A DNA stretch of 64,000 bases from Sphingomonas sp. Leaf343 (GCF_001423765.1 NZ_LMPG01000001.1:626073-690072), one strand, 5' to 3'; positions 46,838 to 55,402 are shown, counted from the first letter of the stretch. Numbers and translations: made by a program. Notes: generated from the letters alone by a model not told the origin.

Positions 46838-47682
46838 CCCGCATCACCGTCGCCGCCTTGCAACTGGCATTCTCCGACGACCTCGACGCCAATATCGCCA
46901 ACGTATCCCGGCTGGTCCGGGAGGCGGCGGGGCAGGGCGCGCAGGTGATCCTGCCGCCCGAACTGTTCGAGGGCGAGTATTTCTGCCGCGTCGAGGACGA
47001 GGGCCTGTTCGCGAACGCCCGGCCGGTGGGCGAACACAAGGCAGTGCTGGCGATGCAGGCTCTGGCCGAAGCGCTGAAGGTGACGATCCCGACCAGCTTC
47101 TTCGAGGCGGACGGGCCGCATCATTACAACTCGCTGGCGATGATCGGGCCGGACGGCGAGGTGCAGGGCGTCTATCGCAAGAGCCACATTCCCGATGGGC
47201 CGGGATATGAGGAGAAGTTCTATTTCCGCCCCGGCAATACCGGGTTCAAGGTGTGGCCGCATCCGGCTGCGACGCTGGGCGTCGGTGTGTGCTGGGACCA
47301 GTGGTATCCGGAAACGGCGCGCGCGATGATGCTGATGGGTGCGGAGGTGCTGTTCTATCCGACCGCGATCGGCAGCGAACCGCACGACACGTCGCTGGAC
47401 ACCGCGCGGCTGTGGCGGCGGGCGATGGTCGGCCATGCGGTGTCGAACGTGGTCCCGATCGTCGCCGCCAACCGGATCGGGACGGAGCATGGCCAGACCT
47501 TCTACGGCACCAGCTTCATCGCCGACGAGCGCGGCGACATCCTCGCCGAGCTGGGCCGCGAGGAAGAAGGGGTGATCGTGGCGACGCTTGATCTCGACCG
47601 GATCAAGCGTCATCGTGCCGCCTTCGGCTTCTTCCGCGATCGGCGGCCGGAGCTTTACGGAAGGCTGGTGGAGGATGTTTGA
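46834..47682 (+). CDS. aguB: N-carbamoylputrescine amidase
   Basis: A 282-residue nitrilase-superfamily amidase that releases putrescine, CO2 and ammonia from N-carbamoylputrescine. The catalytic triad is Glu in LPPELFEGEYF, Lys in YRKSHIPDGPGYEEKFYF, and Cys in GVGVCWDQWYPE. The stretch IPDGPGYEEKFYF is diagnostic for the putrescine enzyme rather than other nitrilases. With AguA it makes a complete agmatine-to-putrescine route. The arginine decarboxylase that would supply agmatine is not in the window. Confidence 0.95.
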   Translation: MTRITVAALQLAFSDDLDANIANVSRLVREAAGQGAQVILPPELFEGEYFCRVEDEGLFANARPVGEHKAVLAMQALAEALKVTIPTSFFEADGPHHYNSLAMIGPDGEVQGVYRKSHIPDGPGYEEKFYFRPGNTGFKVWPHPAATLGVGVCWDQWYPETARAMMLMGAEVLFYPTAIGSEPHDTSLDTARLWRRAMVGHAVSNVVPIVAANRIGTEHGQTFYGTSFIADERGDILAELGREEEGVIVATLDLDRIKRHRAAFGFFRDRRPELYGRLVEDV

Positions 47683-48533
47683 GTAGCTTTCGTCATTGCG
47701 CGGTCGCCGGGCTCGTCCTGTTTGCCTCACCGGCGGCGGCGCAGACCGATCCCGTCCGGCCGCCCGCGACCGATCTGCCGAAACAGCCGGACACCGAACC
47801 GGCGAAAGACATCATCGTCGAGGGAACCCGTGATCTGAACGCGGACCCGCCGGTGAGCAGCAAGACGCTCAACAGCGGTCGGCTGGGAGCTGGTTCGCTT
47901 CGAAGCCGGCGGACCTATGAAATGGCCGACCGCTTCGCCCGGTGCAGCATCCGCTCGGACATGAACAACAAGGCGGCGCTGCGTCAGGCGCTGGACGGTG
48001 CGATCAACGGTGCGAAGCAGAAGTTCTGGCAGGGCCGCTTCATCGGATTGAACGCCTCCTGTGCCCTCGATACGCGGATGGCACTGGAATATGGTGTCGC
48101 GACGATCGATGATGCGTACGACACCAGCTATTACGATCGTGGCGTGATGTTCCTCCGCGCCCTTGGTGCATTTGCGCCCGACCTCGAACTGACCAAGGCG
48201 CAAACGAGCGACCCGAAGGTTCAGGCGCGCTTCAACGCGCGCGAAACGCCGCTGGCGCGATTCCGCCTGCCCGTCGACATGCGGTATTTCGAGATCGCCA
48301 TCTGCCTGGTCCGGCTTCAGCCAGAACAATCGGTTCGTCTGATCCGTACCGAGGGCATCGAGGCGGTCAACCGGCTGGAAGGAGCGATCGTCAATGCCAC
48401 CCCGATCTGCACCGGCGGGGCCAAGAAGGTGTACTTCGATCCGGCCCAGTTCCGCATGTACATCGCCGATGCCGTCTATCGCTGGGCGGTCGCGGCCAGG
48501 GGGGTCGATAGCCTCATTCCTGCGGGCGATTGA
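47679..48533 (+). CDS. Secreted hypothetical protein downstream of aguB
   Basis: A 284-residue protein with a TTG start that overlaps the aguB stop (TTGA); GGAGG is 4 bases upstream. A signal peptide (MSSFRHCAVAGLVLFASPAAAQ) is followed by a Pro/Asp-rich linker (to ~75) and a helical domain with cysteines in ARCSIRS, NASCALD, AICLVRL and TPICTGG that may form disulfides. I do not recognise a named family; related secreted proteins appear common in sphingomonads. Its last 20 bases overlap the convergent glycosylase gene. Confidence 0.75.
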   Translation: MSSFRHCAVAGLVLFASPAAAQTDPVRPPATDLPKQPDTEPAKDIIVEGTRDLNADPPVSSKTLNSGRLGAGSLRSRRTYEMADRFARCSIRSDMNNKAALRQALDGAINGAKQKFWQGRFIGLNASCALDTRMALEYGVATIDDAYDTSYYDRGVMFLRALGAFAPDLELTKAQTSDPKVQARFNARETPLARFRLPVDMRYFEIAICLVRLQPEQSVRLIRTEGIEAVNRLEGAIVNATPICTGGAKKVYFDPAQFRMYIADAVYRWAVAARGVDSLIPAGD

Positions 48534-49179
48534 TCTCCATCGCGCGCGCGAACACGGCTTCGAACATCTCCGTCGTCAGGCGGCCGGTATTCTGGTTGTA
48601 GCGCGAGCAGTGATAGCTGTCGATCAGGGTGACGCCGCTCGGCATGACGTGTTCGGCGAGATGCCCGAACCTGGTCTTGGGCAGGCGCCCGCCGAGCACC
48701 TTGACCGCCGACTGATGGGCGATCTGGCCCAGCGCGACGACGACCCGGACGTCGGGCAGGACCGCCAGCTGCCCCGCGAGGTAGGGGCGGCAGGTGTGGA
48801 TCTCCTCCGGCGTCGGCTTGTTGGCGGGCGGCAGGCATTTCACCGCGTTGACGATGATCGCACCGGTTAGCGCCAGATCATCGTCCGGCGCACCGGCATA
48901 GGTGCCCGCGGCCAGACCGAATTTCGTCAGCGTGGAGAACAGCAGGTCGCCGGCATAGTCGCCGGTGAACGGGCGTCCGGTCCGGTTCGCCCCGTGTTTA
49001 CCCGGTGCCAGTCCGACGATCGCGAGCCACGCCGCCGGATCGCCGAACGCGTTGACGGGCGCATTCCACCAGTCCGGGTATTCGGCGCGCAGGTCCTCGC
49101 GCAGTCCGACGAGGCGAGGGCACAGCGGGCAGTCGCGTGGCGGTTCTGTATCGGCGATTGGGGAGGGTGCGAAAAACAT
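48514..49179 (-). CDS. Uracil-DNA glycosylase family 5 (UdgB)
   Basis: A 221-residue Fe-S uracil-DNA glycosylase. The family 5 active-site block GLAPGKHGANRTGRPFTGD is near residue 55. Four cysteines fit the 4Fe-4S cluster: CPLC (near 17-20), VKCLPP and HTCRPY. Motif 2 is VTLIDSYHCSRYNQNTGRL. It removes uracil and other deaminated bases from DNA; family 5 enzymes use a His or Asn-independent mechanism. The start at 49179 is used. Its start region is 20 bases from the divergent folK start. Confidence 0.92.
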   Translation of the reverse strand: MFFAPSPIADTEPPRDCPLCPRLVGLREDLRAEYPDWWNAPVNAFGDPAAWLAIVGLAPGKHGANRTGRPFTGDYAGDLLFSTLTKFGLAAGTYAGAPDDDLALTGAIIVNAVKCLPPANKPTPEEIHTCRPYLAGQLAVLPDVRVVVALGQIAHQSAVKVLGGRLPKTRFGHLAEHVMPSGVTLIDSYHCSRYNQNTGRLTTEMFEAVFARAMEINRPQE

Positions 49180-49183
49180 CGTC

Positions 49184-49190
49184 AGGAGGT
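49184..49190 (+). promoter_or_regulatory. Ribosome binding site deciding the folK start
   Basis: A perfect AGGAGGT. GTG codons at 49193, 49199 and 49202 are in frame; the one at 49199 has the best spacing (8 bases). Confidence 0.7.
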
Positions 49191-49198
49191 AGGTGGGC

Positions 49199-49690
49199 GT
49201 GGTGTCCCCGGCAACGCCCCGTTTCATCTATGTCATTGCGCTCGGATCGAACCGGCGCGGCCGTCATGGCAGCCCCAGGGAGGCGATCGATGCTGCGCTG
49301 GAGCGGATCGGCGAGGTGCGTGCCGTCTCTCCGATCATCGTCACCGCGCCGATCGGCCCCTCGATCCGCCGCTTCGCCAATGCCGCAGCGCTGATCGAAA
49401 CCGCGGAGTCGCCGCCGACGCTGCTCGCCCGGCTGAAGCGGATCGAACGCGCGATGGGGCGGCGCGCTGGCCGGCGGTGGGGCGCGCGCGTGATCGACAT
49501 CGATATCGTGCTATGGTCGGGCGGCGTGTGGCGAAGTCGCGCGCTGTCGATCCCGCACGCATTCTGGGCGCAACGGGGGTTCGTCCTGACGCCGCTCGCC
49601 GCGATCGTGCCGGATTGGCGCGATCCCCGATCGGGCAGAACGATACGCCAGATGTCGTCGCTGGTTGACCGCCGCCGACCATCGACCTAG
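49199..49690 (+). CDS. folK: HPPK, 2-amino-4-hydroxy-6-hydroxymethyldihydropteridine diphosphokinase
   Basis: A 163-residue HPPK that transfers pyrophosphate from ATP to hydroxymethyl-dihydropterin in folate synthesis. Landmarks are YVIALGSNRRGRHGSP at the N-terminus, RFANAAALIET, and the metal-binding VIDIDIVLWSGG near residue 105. The C-terminal half (SIPHAFWAQRGFVLTPLAAI) fits the family. No other folate gene is adjacent, although the pab fusion is 23 kb away. A tRNA gene follows 25 bases downstream. Confidence 0.93.
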   Translation: MVSPATPRFIYVIALGSNRRGRHGSPREAIDAALERIGEVRAVSPIIVTAPIGPSIRRFANAAALIETAESPPTLLARLKRIERAMGRRAGRRWGARVIDIDIVLWSGGVWRSRALSIPHAFWAQRGFVLTPLAAIVPDWRDPRSGRTIRQMSSLVDRRRPST

Positions 49691-49715
49691 GTGCCACCCC
49701 GGCACGCGATGGCCG

Positions 49716-49791
49716 GGGTCCGTAGCTCAGTCGGTAGAGCAAGCGACTTTTAATCGAGAGGTCCCGGGTTCGAGCCCCGGCGGACCCACCA
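49716..49791 (+). tRNA. tRNA-Lys (anticodon UUU)
   Basis: A 76-base tRNA with encoded CCA. The acceptor stem GGGTCCG/CGGACCC, D stem GCTC/GAGC and T stem CCGGG/CCCGG are perfect, and the T-loop is TTCGAGC. The anticodon loop is CTTTTAA, so the anticodon is TTT (Lys), with discriminator A73. In the anticodon stem only the three pairs next to the loop are regular; 27-43 is A-G and 28-42 is G-A. Confidence 0.96.
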
Positions 49792-49836
49792 TCGCTTCCG
49801 CCGCGGTCCGCCCGGACGTCGCGACAGGTGGATGCC

Positions 49837-50406
49837 TCAGCCGTTGACCAGTTCGCGCAATTCCGCGACCCGCTTCATGACGGTGCGTGACAATTCGCGG
49901 AATTGCTGTTCCTGACGCGGCGTCAGGCTGGTGCGGGGCAACGGATCGAACGCGCAGAGTGCACCCAGAGGCTGGCCGTCGTCGTTGCGCAACACCGCGC
50001 CGACGTAAAAGCGCAACATGCCGTCCACGACCGCCGGATTGCCCGCGAAGCGGGGGTCCACGCCCGCGTCCGGGACAAGGAACATATCGCTCTGGCCGGC
50101 CACCGCATGGCCGCAGAAGGAGGTGCGCCGGCCATAGACGCCAGGCTTCAGCCCGACGGCGGCGATGAGATACTGCCATTCCTCGTGCACGATCGATACC
50201 GCCGCCATCGACGTGCCGAGCAACGCGCGGGCACGCTCGACCAGCGCGTTCAGTTCGGGATCGTCGATGACCTCCAGTGCCCCCGACGCGACCACGGCGC
50301 GCGCCCGATCGGGCTCGTCGTTCGGCTCCGGCGGCGGGGTGTAGAATGTAATGCCCACGGTCCGCTCCCAGTCTGCAATGCGCGCGCCAGACCAATTTGG
50401 TTGCAT
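49837..50406 (-). CDS. GAF domain sensor protein
   Basis: A 189-residue cytoplasmic protein with a GAF domain over about residues 40-185. Landmarks are LNALVERARALLGTSMAAVSIV, YGRRTSFCGHAVAG (the SFCGHAV motif is common in GAF proteins of sphingomonads) and YVGAVLRNDDGQPLGALCAFD. There is no output domain, so it may act as a stand-alone small-molecule or redox sensor. The ATG at 50406 is preferred to a TTG three codons upstream. No partner kinase is nearby. Confidence 0.85.
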   Translation of the reverse strand: MQPNWSGARIADWERTVGITFYTPPPEPNDEPDRARAVVASGALEVIDDPELNALVERARALLGTSMAAVSIVHEEWQYLIAAVGLKPGVYGRRTSFCGHAVAGQSDMFLVPDAGVDPRFAGNPAVVDGMLRFYVGAVLRNDDGQPLGALCAFDPLPRTSLTPRQEQQFRELSRTVMKRVAELRELVNG

Positions 50407-50491
50407 GCCACGCAATTGGCAGCAAACGGTATCGCAACGAGATTGGGTCCATCGTTCGCGATGATCTGGTGGATGGCCGGGTCGTACGGGA

Positions 50492-50827
50492 TCAGTGCAG
50501 GGCGGCCATGCTCAGCCCCGCCAGTCGTTGCACGATCAGCGGATGAAGCGGACGCAGGAATTCCAGCCCCATGCCCAGATGATGACACCACCGGACCCGT
50601 GCGCCGACGGGTTCCAGCGTGGGGATGGCCAGGGTCAGGTGCGCGCCATCGGACATGTACAGGCCGGTCGCGAGGCGGCAACCGCCGGTCGACAGGTCGA
50701 CCAGATCGGCTTTGACCTTGCGCACCGCGGAACTGCAGATGGTGGATTTCAACCGCACCGGGATGCGGAGCGCCCCACGCCCGTCCCGTTGCGGCTCCGG
50801 ATGAGATGCGATGCGGTCGTGGATCAT
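50492..50827 (-). CDS. PilZ domain protein
   Basis: A 111-residue single PilZ domain, a likely c-di-GMP-binding adaptor. The fold blocks RIPVRLKSTI, VDLSTGGCRLATG (the DxSxxG motif) and VRWCHHLGMGLEFL are visible. The RxxxR motif upstream is degenerate (RGALRIPVR), so nucleotide binding is probable but not certain. The frame is open far upstream, but that part is the shadow of the PAP2 gene. It is divergent from that gene, 58 bases apart. Confidence 0.85.
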   Translation of the reverse strand: MIHDRIASHPEPQRDGRGALRIPVRLKSTICSSAVRKVKADLVDLSTGGCRLATGLYMSDGAHLTLAIPTLEPVGARVRWCHHLGMGLEFLRPLHPLIVQRLAGLSMAALH

Positions 50828-50885
50828 CGACGGGGTCCCGAAAGTTGTCCGATCATGGTGGATGAGGGTAGGACAAACATCGTAA

Positions 50886-51590
50886 ATGAATGCTAAACCG
50901 CTTTCGCATCGGTCCGCGGATCGACCGCTGCCCCGATCCACCCGCCGACCGATGCCGCCGATACTCGCCGGCGCGGCGATCGCGTCCGTCGCGGTGGCGC
51001 TGTTGCTGGCGGCGGCCACGATACTCGGTCGCTGGCCGATGGCTTGGGACCCGACGATCCTGACCGGATTGCGGGCATGGGGAGGGCCGCGCTGGCTGGG
51101 CAAGGTGGCGGTCGACCTGACGGCGCTGGGTGGGGGAACCGTGCTGACGCTGGCGGTGGCGCTCGTAGCGGGATTCCTGCTGGTCCGGCGACTGTGGCTG
51201 ACGGCGTCGGCGATCGTCGTCGCCTGCGCGTCCGGAGCATGGATCGTCGGTCTGGTGAAGGACATCGTCGGCCGCGCGCGGCCCGACGTGGTCGCACACC
51301 TCGTTCCGGTATCCAGCGCCAGCTTCCCGAGCGCGCATGCCGCGAACAGCGCCATCGTCTATCTGACGCTGGCCGCCGTCGCGAGCCAGGTCGCGCCGGA
51401 GCCGGCGGTGCGCCGCTACCTGATGACGGTCGCGCTGGTGCTGGTCGGCGCGATCGGGCTCAGCCGCGTGTATCTGGGCGTGCACTGGCCATCGGACGTT
51501 ATGGCGGGGTGGAGCTTCGGCACCCTGTGGGCGCTTGCCGGCTGGTGGGCCACCGCCCGCATCCGCGCCTCAATCGGCGGCGAGCGATAG
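50886..51590 (+). CDS. PAP2-family membrane phosphatase
   Basis: A 234-residue inner-membrane phosphatase of the PAP2 family. The three catalytic motifs are KDIVGRARP (near residue 126), SFPSAHAAN (near 147) and SRVYLGVHWPSDV (near 193), with five to six membrane helices. Family members dephosphorylate phosphatidic acid, undecaprenyl diphosphate or sphingoid phosphates; the substrate here cannot be told. Its last 21 bases overlap the convergent lyase gene. Confidence 0.92.
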   Translation: MNAKPLSHRSADRPLPRSTRRPMPPILAGAAIASVAVALLLAAATILGRWPMAWDPTILTGLRAWGGPRWLGKVAVDLTALGGGTVLTLAVALVAGFLLVRRLWLTASAIVVACASGAWIVGLVKDIVGRARPDVVAHLVPVSSASFPSAHAANSAIVYLTLAAVASQVAPEPAVRRYLMTVALVLVGAIGLSRVYLGVHWPSDVMAGWSFGTLWALAGWWATARIRASIGGER

Positions 51591-52430
51591 CAGCCGTCGC
51601 GCCGCCTTCAGATGCGGCGCATCGACCATCCGCCCGTCGAGTTGCAAGGCGCCCGCGCCCGGATTCGCCGCGAACAGGGCGACGATCGCCTGCGCCCGCG
51701 CCACCTCGTCGGGTGTGGGGGAGAAGGCGGCGTTGATGACGGGAACCTGCGCGGGATGGATCGCCATCATGCCCGTGAAGCCGTCCCGCCGCCCGCGCGC
51801 GGCATAGGCGGCCAGCCCGTTCAGATCGCGGAAATCGGGATAGACCGTCTCGATCGCCGCCACGCCGGCCGCATGCGCCCCGAACAGCGTCAGCGAGCGC
51901 GCCAGCTGATAGGGCGCAGTATAGCTCCCGTCCGCGTCCCGCGACGTCGTTGCGCCGATGGCGGCGGGCAGATCCTCCGCTCCCCAGGTCAGCCCCGCCA
52001 GATGACCAGCCACCTGCGCGTAATCGCCCAGCCGGAACATCGCCGCCGGCGTCTCGGTCGCGATCGGCAGGATCGGCGTGCCGGGCAGTCGCTCGGCCAG
52101 ACGGAGGACGCCGTCCGCCCCCTCCGCCTTGGGCAGCACGACGCCGTCCGGGACCGCGCCGGCCAACGCATCCAGGTCGAGCGCCGCCTCGTGGCCGTCC
52201 ATTGGGCCGTCCAGCGCGCCGCTCAGCGGATTGATCCGCACGAACAGCGCGGGGCCGGCACCCCGCCGCCGCGTCACGAAATCGGCCACCGCGACCCGCG
52301 CCATCGGTCGCGCGGGTGGCGCGACCGCATCCTCCAGATCGAGGATCAGCGCATCGGCGCCCAGATCCAGCGCCTTCTCCATCCGGTCCGGCCGGTCGCC
52401 GGGCACGAACAGCAGCGACCGCAGCCTCAT
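51570..52430 (-). CDS. CoA ester lyase, citrate lyase beta-like (HpcH/HpaI family)
   Basis: A 286-residue TIM-barrel lyase. Landmarks are RSLLFVPGDRPDRMEKAL at the N-terminus, ADALILDLEDAVAP (metal region), FVRINPL (Arg for the CoA ester), and AIHPAQVPVINAAFSP near the C-terminus. Likely activities are malyl-, citramalyl- or beta-methylmalyl-CoA lyase, or the related thioesterase. No companion genes of those pathways are next to it. Its ATG overlaps the galE stop by 4 bases, so the two are coupled. Confidence 0.88.
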   Translation of the reverse strand: MRLRSLLFVPGDRPDRMEKALDLGADALILDLEDAVAPPARPMARVAVADFVTRRRGAGPALFVRINPLSGALDGPMDGHEAALDLDALAGAVPDGVVLPKAEGADGVLRLAERLPGTPILPIATETPAAMFRLGDYAQVAGHLAGLTWGAEDLPAAIGATTSRDADGSYTAPYQLARSLTLFGAHAAGVAAIETVYPDFRDLNGLAAYAARGRRDGFTGMMAIHPAQVPVINAAFSPTPDEVARAQAIVALFAANPGAGALQLDGRMVDAPHLKAARRLLSLAAD

Positions 52431-53416
52431 CCCCGACGCTCGGCCAGCGCGCGTTCCCATGCCAGTGCGTCGCGCACGATCAGGTCGAGATCGTCACGCT
52501 CCGGCCGCCAGTCGGTCGCGGCCAGAATGGCGCTGTTGTCCGCGACCAGTTCGGCCGGGTCGCCCGCGCGGCGGCCCTCGTAACGGCGTTCGATCGTCAC
52601 GTTCGTCACGCGGTCGACGGCATCGAGCACCTGATTGACGGAGAAGCCACGGCCGTACCCGCAGTTCAGCGTGTGGCTGCGTGTCGGCTCGCCACGCAAC
52701 AGCGTCAACGCCGCGACATGCGCCGCGGCCAGATCGCTGACATGGATATAGTCGCGCACGCCGGTGCCATCGACCGTGGGGAAGTCAGTGCCGAACACGC
52801 CGACGCCGTCACGCTTGCCCGTCGCCGCTTCCACGGCCACCTTGATGAGGTGCGTCGCGCCGGCGGTCGACTGGCCGGACCGCCCCTGCGGGTCTGCGCC
52901 CGCGACGTTGAAGTAGCGCAACGCGGCATAGTTCATCGGGTGGGCCGCCGCCACGTCGCGCAGCATCGCCTCCGTCATCAGCTTCGACATGCCATAGGGA
53001 TTGATCGGCACGGTCGGGTCGCCCTCCGCCACCGGCACCTTTTCGGGCGTGCCATAGGTTGCGGCGGTGGAGGAGAAGATGAAGTGCTTCACCCCCTCGG
53101 TCACCGCGCTCTCGATCAGCGAGCGGGAAGCGGCGGTGTTGTTGCGATAGTATTTGAGCGGGTCGCTGACCGATTCGGGGACCACTACCGAACCCGCGAA
53201 ATGCAGGATGGCGTCGATGTCGTGCCCGCGGATCGCGGCGCGCACCCGGCCCTCGTCGGACACGTCGCACTCGACCAGCGTCGCGCGCTCGTCCACCGCC
53301 CAGTCGAACCCGGTGACGAGATTGTCGACCACGACGACGTCCGTCCCCGCATCGAGCAGCGCCAGTACCGTATGGCTGCCGATGTAACCCGCTCCGCCCG
53401 TTACCATTACTGCCAT
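52427..53416 (-). CDS. galE: UDP-glucose 4-epimerase GalE
   Basis: A 329-residue short-chain dehydrogenase-type epimerase. The NAD-binding GGAGYIGSHTVLALLDAG is at residues 7-24, the catalytic Ser in FSSTAATYGTPEK and YxxxK in YGMSKLMTE (Tyr near 146). The UDP-sugar region RYFNVAGADPQGRSGQ and late RRAGDPAELVAD complete the family pattern. It links UDP-glucose and UDP-galactose for surface polysaccharides or galactose use. It is followed by the coupled lyase gene. Confidence 0.95.
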   Translation of the reverse strand: MAVMVTGGAGYIGSHTVLALLDAGTDVVVVDNLVTGFDWAVDERATLVECDVSDEGRVRAAIRGHDIDAILHFAGSVVVPESVSDPLKYYRNNTAASRSLIESAVTEGVKHFIFSSTAATYGTPEKVPVAEGDPTVPINPYGMSKLMTEAMLRDVAAAHPMNYAALRYFNVAGADPQGRSGQSTAGATHLIKVAVEAATGKRDGVGVFGTDFPTVDGTGVRDYIHVSDLAAAHVAALTLLRGEPTRSHTLNCGYGRGFSVNQVLDAVDRVTNVTIERRYEGRRAGDPAELVADNSAILAATDWRPERDDLDLIVRDALAWERALAERRG

Positions 53417-53443
53417 CGTCGTTCCCCTTGTGCCCTTTCTCGC

Positions 53444-53472
53444 GCCCTAGCGGCTTCCTATCTGGGGAGCAA
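53444..53472 (-). promoter_or_regulatory. Predicted galE promoter
   Basis: On the minus strand TTGCTCC, 14 bases, GCTAGGGC, matching the GCTA-type -10 of alphaproteobacteria. The leader would be about 20 bases. Confidence 0.35.
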
Positions 53473-53483
53473 AGGAGACTATA

Positions 53484-54020
53484 ATGACCGAATATGCCAC
53501 GCTGGCCGGTGGATGCTTCTGGTGCACGGAAGCGGTATTCAAGGACGTGATCGGCGTCGAGAGCGTCGAGAGCGGATATATCGGCGGGCACGTGCCCGAT
53601 CCGACGTATAAACAGGTCTGCGGTGGCGATACCGGCCATGCGGAGGCGATCCGGGTCGGCTATGATCCCGACCAGCTCCGCTATGCCGATCTGCTCGACA
53701 TCTTCTTCGCGACGCACGATCCGACGCAGCTGAACCGGCAGGGCAACGATGTCGGGACGCAGTACCGGTCGGCGATCTTCCCCGCCGACGAGGCGCAGGA
53801 AGCGGAAGCACGCGCCGCGATCGAGCGGGCGGGTGCAACCGGCGGCCGGATCGTCACGACGATCGAGCCGATGACGACCTGGTATCCGGCCGAGGGCTAT
53901 CATCAGGATTACTGGGAGACGTCGGGGCGCTCCAATCCGTATTGCATGGCAGTGATCCCGCCGAAGCTGCAGAAATTGCGCAAGAGCTTCGCGGCGCGGT
54001 CGCGCGCGGTCGGTGTTTGA
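53484..54020 (+). CDS. msrA: Cytosolic peptide methionine sulfoxide reductase MsrA
   Basis: A 178-residue MsrA without signal peptide. The motif [11 protein letters not shown] is at residues 10-20; further cysteines are in [13 protein letters not shown] and, near the C-terminus, [14 protein letters not shown], the position of a resolving cysteine in thioredoxin-recycled MsrAs. AAAGGAG lies about 7 bases before the ATG. It complements the exported single-cysteine MsrA at 28329-28982. It is divergent from galE. Confidence 0.95.
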   Translation: MTEYATLAGGCFWCTEAVFKDVIGVESVESGYIGGHVPDPTYKQVCGGDTGHAEAIRVGYDPDQLRYADLLDIFFATHDPTQLNRQGNDVGTQYRSAIFPADEAQEAEARAAIERAGATGGRIVTTIEPMTTWYPAEGYHQDYWETSGRSNPYCMAVIPPKLQKLRKSFAARSRAVGV

Positions 54021-54125
54021 CGACAGGCGTTCGAGGAAAGGCGTTTTCGTCACGGAACGAACGCGCGCCATGAGCGCTGGTGGCGACCGTTCCGGACCCG
54101 GAGCGATGCCAACAGGGAATATCAA

Positions 54126-54413
54126 ATGAAAGCCATCCTCTCGCTTGCCTGCCTGTCGCTTCTGGCCCTTCCCCTCGCAGCCTGTGGCGGCAAGGGCGAC
54201 GACAAGCTGGCCGAGCGGGTGGAGGATGCCGCCGACAACCGCGCCGACTCGCTGGAGGCCATGGCCGATAACCTTCAGGAGCGAGCCGAGCGGACGCGCG
54301 ATGTCGGCGAGGACCGCGCAGAGGCGATCGACGCGGCGGACGTGAATGCCGCGGCGATGTCGCCGGAGCGTAAGGCGGACATCGTCGCGAACGAGGCGGC
54401 GGCGGTCCGCTAG
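54126..54413 (+). CDS. Small helical lipoprotein
   Basis: A 95-residue lipoprotein. The signal peptide MKAILSLACLSLLALPLAAC ends in a lipobox (LAAC, Cys20). The mature part is a highly charged helix of Ala, Asp, Glu and Arg (AERVEDAADNRADSLEAMAD), probably a coiled coil. Small lipoproteins of this composition are common in alphaproteobacteria; the function is unknown. It follows msrA by 105 bases and converges on the tsaC gene one base from its stop. Confidence 0.8.
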   Translation: MKAILSLACLSLLALPLAACGGKGDDKLAERVEDAADNRADSLEAMADNLQERAERTRDVGEDRAEAIDAADVNAAAMSPERKADIVANEAAAVR

Positions 54414-54414
54414 G

Positions 54415-55362
54415 CTACGTTGCGGCCCGGGCGAGGCGATCATTGATCGCCTCGCCGACACCATCGGCCGGGATCGGTGCGACGGCGATACGAGGTTTGC
54501 TGCCGGCGTCCGCCCGGTGGAGGGCGTCGAACAAACGGGCGGCCGCCTCGACGGGGTCACCGCATGCGGACAATGTCTCGTCTCCAGGGATCGCGCCGAA
54601 GCCGATCAGCCATTCGTCTGGCGCGGCAGTCATGGCATCGAGGCGCAGGGGCTTGGACGGGGCGTAGTGGGTCGCGAGCTGGCCCGGTGCGATGACCTCC
54701 CGCCGTACCGCCGGCCGCAGTCCGACATCGGTTGGTCCGGATGATCCCAGGGCCGCCAGTATCTCCGCCGACGTGACCGGCCCCGGCCGGAGGATCGTTC
54801 GGCCGAAGACGATCGTCGATTCCAGACCCGCCGCGCACGCACCGTCGTCGATGACGAGCGGTACCGCATCACCCAGACTGGCGACCACATGCTCCGCCCG
54901 CGTCGGGCTTATTCCGTTGCTGCGATTGGCGGATGGGGCGGCCAGCGCACGGCCGCTCGCGTGGAGCAGCGCCTGCATCGCCCGATGCGCGGGCACTCTG
55001 ATCGCGACGGTCGCCAGACCGGCGGTGACGATCGACGCGACCGGCGCGCCGGGTCGCAACGGCAGCACCAGCGTCAGCGGTCCCGGCCAGAACGCCGTCG
55101 CCAGCGCGCGGTCGTCGTCGCCGAACACCGCAAGCGCCTCCGCCGCCGCCATGTCCGGCACGTGCACGATCAGGGGGTTGAACGCGGGCCGACCCTTGGC
55201 CGCATAGATGCGCGCGACGGCGGCCGAATCGGCGGCGTCGGCAGCGAGCCCGTAAACCGTCTCGGTCGGTACCGCGACGATCCCGCCGGCTCGAATCGCC
55301 GCCCCCGCCGCCGCGATCGCCGCCGGGCCGTAGGGGAAGATCGAGGCGTTTGGAGCGGTCAT
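54415..55362 (-). CDS. tsaC: L-threonylcarbamoyladenylate synthase, Sua5 type
   Basis: A 315-residue enzyme making threonylcarbamoyl-AMP for the t6A modification of tRNAs reading ANN codons. The YrdC domain carries GGIVAVPTETVYGLAADA (near 27-44), YAAKGRPAFNPLIVH and SANRSNGISPT. The C-terminal Sua5 domain (from ~205; SPGQLATHYAPSKPL-like APGQLATHYAPSKPL) distinguishes it from short TsaC. The partners TsaB, TsaD and TsaE are not in the window. Confidence 0.94.
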   Translation of the reverse strand: MTAPNASIFPYGPAAIAAAGAAIRAGGIVAVPTETVYGLAADAADSAAVARIYAAKGRPAFNPLIVHVPDMAAAEALAVFGDDDRALATAFWPGPLTLVLPLRPGAPVASIVTAGLATVAIRVPAHRAMQALLHASGRALAAPSANRSNGISPTRAEHVVASLGDAVPLVIDDGACAAGLESTIVFGRTILRPGPVTSAEILAALGSSGPTDVGLRPAVRREVIAPGQLATHYAPSKPLRLDAMTAAPDEWLIGFGAIPGDETLSACGDPVEAAARLFDALHRADAGSKPRIAVAPIPADGVGEAINDRLARAAT

Positions 55363-55378
55363 CGCAGTTGGCTATAGC
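55350..55378 (+). promoter_or_regulatory. Predicted promoter of the acyl-CoA dehydrogenase gene
   Basis: TTGGAG, 17 bases, TATAGC; the -10 is part of a palindromic GCTATAGC as in the rpmF promoter. The transcript would begin about 18 bases before the TTG start. Confidence 0.4.
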
Positions 55379-55402
55379 CGGGGCAAACACAGGAGAGAAA
55401 CC

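Noticed and set aside
54021-54125. General stress (EcfG-type GGAAC...CGTT) promoter before the small lipoprotein
   Set aside because: GGAAC is present but the next CGTT is about 29 bases away, too far for the 16-17 base spacing.
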